A DNA stretch of 64,000 nucleotides from Gluconobacter kondonii (GTDB taxonomy: Bacteria; Pseudomonadota; Alphaproteobacteria; Acetobacterales; Acetobacteraceae): the NCBI RefSeq assembly GCF_002723995.1, contig NZ_BEWP01000002.1:1-64000 (forward strand), written 5' to 3'. The notes under the pieces were generated by a model. That model made no database searches and had not been told where the DNA came from. It worked only from the letters and a program-made list of their open reading frames with translations. Of this stretch, positions 62,285 to 64,000 are shown in pieces. The position numbers and the translations under genes were made by a program. Within the stretch, counting starts at the first letter, position 1. The number at the start of each line of letters is the position of its first letter.

Positions 62285-64000
62285 GCGCCGTGCTCCCCTT
62301 CGGCGACAGATGCCGCCTTGTTGTCCAGATGGGCATACGGGTTCTTGCGGTCCTTGATCCGGCTGACCCGGAACAGACGCAACACCACCACGAAGAAGAC
62401 CGGGACGAAATAGACCGCCAGCAGCGTTGCCGAGAGCATGCCACCCACGACACAGGTTCCGATCGCCACGCGCGCCGCAGACCCGGCACCGGTCGCGATC
62501 GCCAGCGGAAACACACCGCAGACGAAGGCGATCGACGTCATGAGGATCGGACGCAGACGCTCACGCCCGGCTTCCAGAACCGAGTCTTCCAGAGTTTCGC
62601 CGTTTTCAAAGAAGGCCTTGGCGAATTCCACGATCAGGATCGCGTTCTTCACCGACAGACCCACCGTCGTGAGCAGTCCAACCTGGAAGTAAACGTCGTT
62701 GGCCAATCCGCGTCCCAGCGTCGACGCAATGGCACCCAAAACACCGAGTGGGAGCACGAGCAGCACCGCGAACGGAATGGCCCAGCTTTCATAAAGAGCC
62801 GCCAGACAGAACATGATGACCACAACAGCCAGAGCATAAAGCGGTCCGGTCGATCCACTCGACGCAAGCTGCTCGAACGACAGGCCCGTCCACTCATAGC
62901 CAATGCCACGCGGCAGTTTGGCCAGAAGTTTCTCCATTTCCACCATGGCCTGCCCCGAACTCGACCCCACGGCAGGCTGACCCTGAATTTCGTAGGAGTT
63001 CAGGCCGTTATAGTCCTCGACCTTCTGCGGCCCGTTGACCCAGTGTCCGGAAGCGAAGGCATTGAACGGCACCATCGTCCCCGTCGTATTGCGGACATAC
63101 CAGCGGTTCAGATCCTCCGGCGTCATACGCGCCCAGGCTTCACCCTGAATATAAACCTGCTTGACGCGGTCATTGCGCATGAACTGGTTGACGTAGATGG
63201 AACCCAGCGCCCCTTCGATCGTCGTGTTGATGTCCGCATTCGTCAGACCGAAAGCATTGGCGCGCTCACGGTCAATATCGAGCTTGAACTGCGGCGCATC
63301 ATCCATGCCCAGCGGACGAACAGCCATCAGAAGCGGATTTTTCGCCGCCTCGCTCAGAATCTGGTTTCGTGCCGCCAGCAGGGCTTCATGCCCCAGATGT
63401 CCGGTGTCTTCCAGTTCCAGATCGAAGCCGGTCGCATTACCCAGTTCCATCACAGCAGGCGGATTGACCGCAAAAATCTGCGCTTCCGGATCCATCCAGA
63501 AATGCATCATGATCTCACGCGACACGGTCATGGTGGTGTGTGCAGAGCCCGGGCGCTTGTCCCACGGCTTCATCCGGATAAAGAACGCACCCGCACTCTG
63601 GCCCTGCCCCGCGAAGCTGAAGCCCGTCATGGTAAAGACGGACTCAACATACGGACCGTAGGTTTTGAGAACGTAGTCCGTAATCTTACGGTTGACGGCC
63701 GCCGTCTGCGCTTCGGTCGCCCCGTTGCGCATTGTGACCTGACCGAAGATGATTCCCTGATCCTCGTCTGGCAGGAACCCACCCGGCACGCGCAGGAACA
63801 GGAACCCGACGAGCGCCGTCAGCAGAACGAACCCGATCATGCTGACAACCGGCACGCGGATCAGCCATTTCACGCCGCTAATATAACCGTTCGTCAGGCG
63901 GCCAAACCCCCGGTTGAACCAGGCCGCAGGCCCATGCTCATGTCCTTTATGCGTCGGTTTGAGCATGGACGCACAGAGGGCCGGCGTCATGACCATCGCC
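62281..64000 (-). CDS. RND efflux permease (HAE1/AcrB family), 5' end outside window
   Basis: The reading frame is open to the window edge, so only the C-terminal part (573 residues seen) is present. VMTPALCASML is the conserved end of the N-terminal membrane half, followed by the second periplasmic half (DEDQGIIFGQVTMRNGATEA, LDIDRERANAFGLTNADINT) and the C-terminal six helices with VLLVLPLGVLGAIASTLGRG, QVGLLTTVGLSVKNAILIVE and FVCGVFPLAIATGAGSAARV. A proton-driven inner-membrane drug or solvent pump. The adaptor protein gene presumably lies beyond the window. Confidence 0.96.
   Translation of the reverse strand, partial: AMVMTPALCASMLKPTHKGHEHGPAAWFNRGFGRLTNGYISGVKWLIRVPVVSMIGFVLLTALVGFLFLRVPGGFLPDEDQGIIFGQVTMRNGATEAQTAAVNRKITDYVLKTYGPYVESVFTMTGFSFAGQGQSAGAFFIRMKPWDKRPGSAHTTMTVSREIMMHFWMDPEAQIFAVNPPAVMELGNATGFDLELEDTGHLGHEALLAARNQILSEAAKNPLLMAVRPLGMDDAPQFKLDIDRERANAFGLTNADINTTIEGALGSIYVNQFMRNDRVKQVYIQGEAWARMTPEDLNRWYVRNTTGTMVPFNAFASGHWVNGPQKVEDYNGLNSYEIQGQPAVGSSSGQAMVEMEKLLAKLPRGIGYEWTGLSFEQLASSGSTGPLYALAVVVIMFCLAALYESWAIPFAVLLVLPLGVLGAIASTLGRGLANDVYFQVGLLTTVGLSVKNAILIVEFAKAFFENGETLEDSVLEAGRERLRPILMTSIAFVCGVFPLAIATGAGSAARVAIGTCVVGGMLSATLLAVYFVPVFFVVVLRLFRVSRIKDRKNPYAHLDNKAASVAEGEHGA

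Noticed and set aside
1-64000. CRISPR arrays, insertion sequences, tRNA or rRNA genes
   Set aside because: No regularly spaced repeats, transposase reading frames, terminal inverted repeats or tRNA/rRNA-like sequence were noticed on reading; a dedicated search was not possible.

Overview
The window looks like chromosome from an acetic acid bacterium (Acetobacteraceae, most like Gluconobacter). The evidence is high-GC coding sequence, an adjacent NAD-type isocitrate dehydrogenase and aconitase pair under a divergent LysR regulator, AhpF-AhpC-OxyR, lutABC lactate oxidation genes and alphaproteobacterial protein styles. This is an inference from gene content; no rRNA or other taxonomic marker is present.

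Region 1 (1-1000) is strikingly AT-rich and foreign-looking. It holds the 3' part of a broken alpha/beta hydrolase (serine nucleophile elbow HSMGG, then a frameshift in a T-run) and an orphan 168-residue protein.

Region 2 (about 1200-22800) is a nearly complete non-flagellar type III secretion system of the rhizobial (Rhc/Nol) type. A divergent pair sits at 12.3-12.5 kb. On the minus strand is sctI-J-K-L-N-O-Q-R-S-T-U (NolB-RhcJ-NolU-RhcL-RhcN-O-Q-R-S-T-U), an overlapping, translationally coupled operon. On the plus strand is rhcC1 (NolW), the N-terminal secretin half. A second minus-strand block reads: harpin-like protein, small needle/pilus candidate, sctD, an X-like gene, a Y-like TPR gene, sctV, a TtsI-like OmpR-family regulator, rhcC2 (a Tad/CpaC-type secretin) and a CpaD-like lipoprotein. 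A TadD-like TPR lipoprotein faces this block. Around the core lie four cysteine-free, Ser/Gly/Ala/Gln-rich proteins that look like secreted substrates, one with an HrpF/NolX-like duplicated layout.

The main discovery is a 17-bp direct-repeat element, RWCAGGNTNNNRWCAGM. It occurs upstream of all four substrate-like genes and of the sctI-U operon (1214, 3668, 12377, 13818, 22793). Its two RWCAG units are 11 bp apart and it resembles the rhizobial tts box, the target of TtsI. A second surprise is that SctU has CGNA where the autocleavage motif NPTH is expected, and no SctP-like ruler gene is visible.

Region 3 (23-64 kb) is ordinary chromosome. It contains an AI-2E/PerM family membrane protein, icd-acnA, peroxide defence (ahpF, ahpC, oxyR), a Na+/H+ antiporter, and a sulfur/tRNA-thiolation block (mnmA, ferredoxin, two tandem cysteine desulfurases). 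It continues with tyrS, a DesK/DesR-like two-component system, lutABC, a glycosyltransferase, a heparinase-like lyase, rpe, an AGE-family epimerase, an MFS exporter, a chemotaxis receptor, a TPP-riboswitch-controlled thiamine uptake operon (TonB receptor, kinase, PnuC-type carrier) and an RND efflux pair cut by the window end. No tRNA, rRNA, CRISPR array or insertion sequence was seen.
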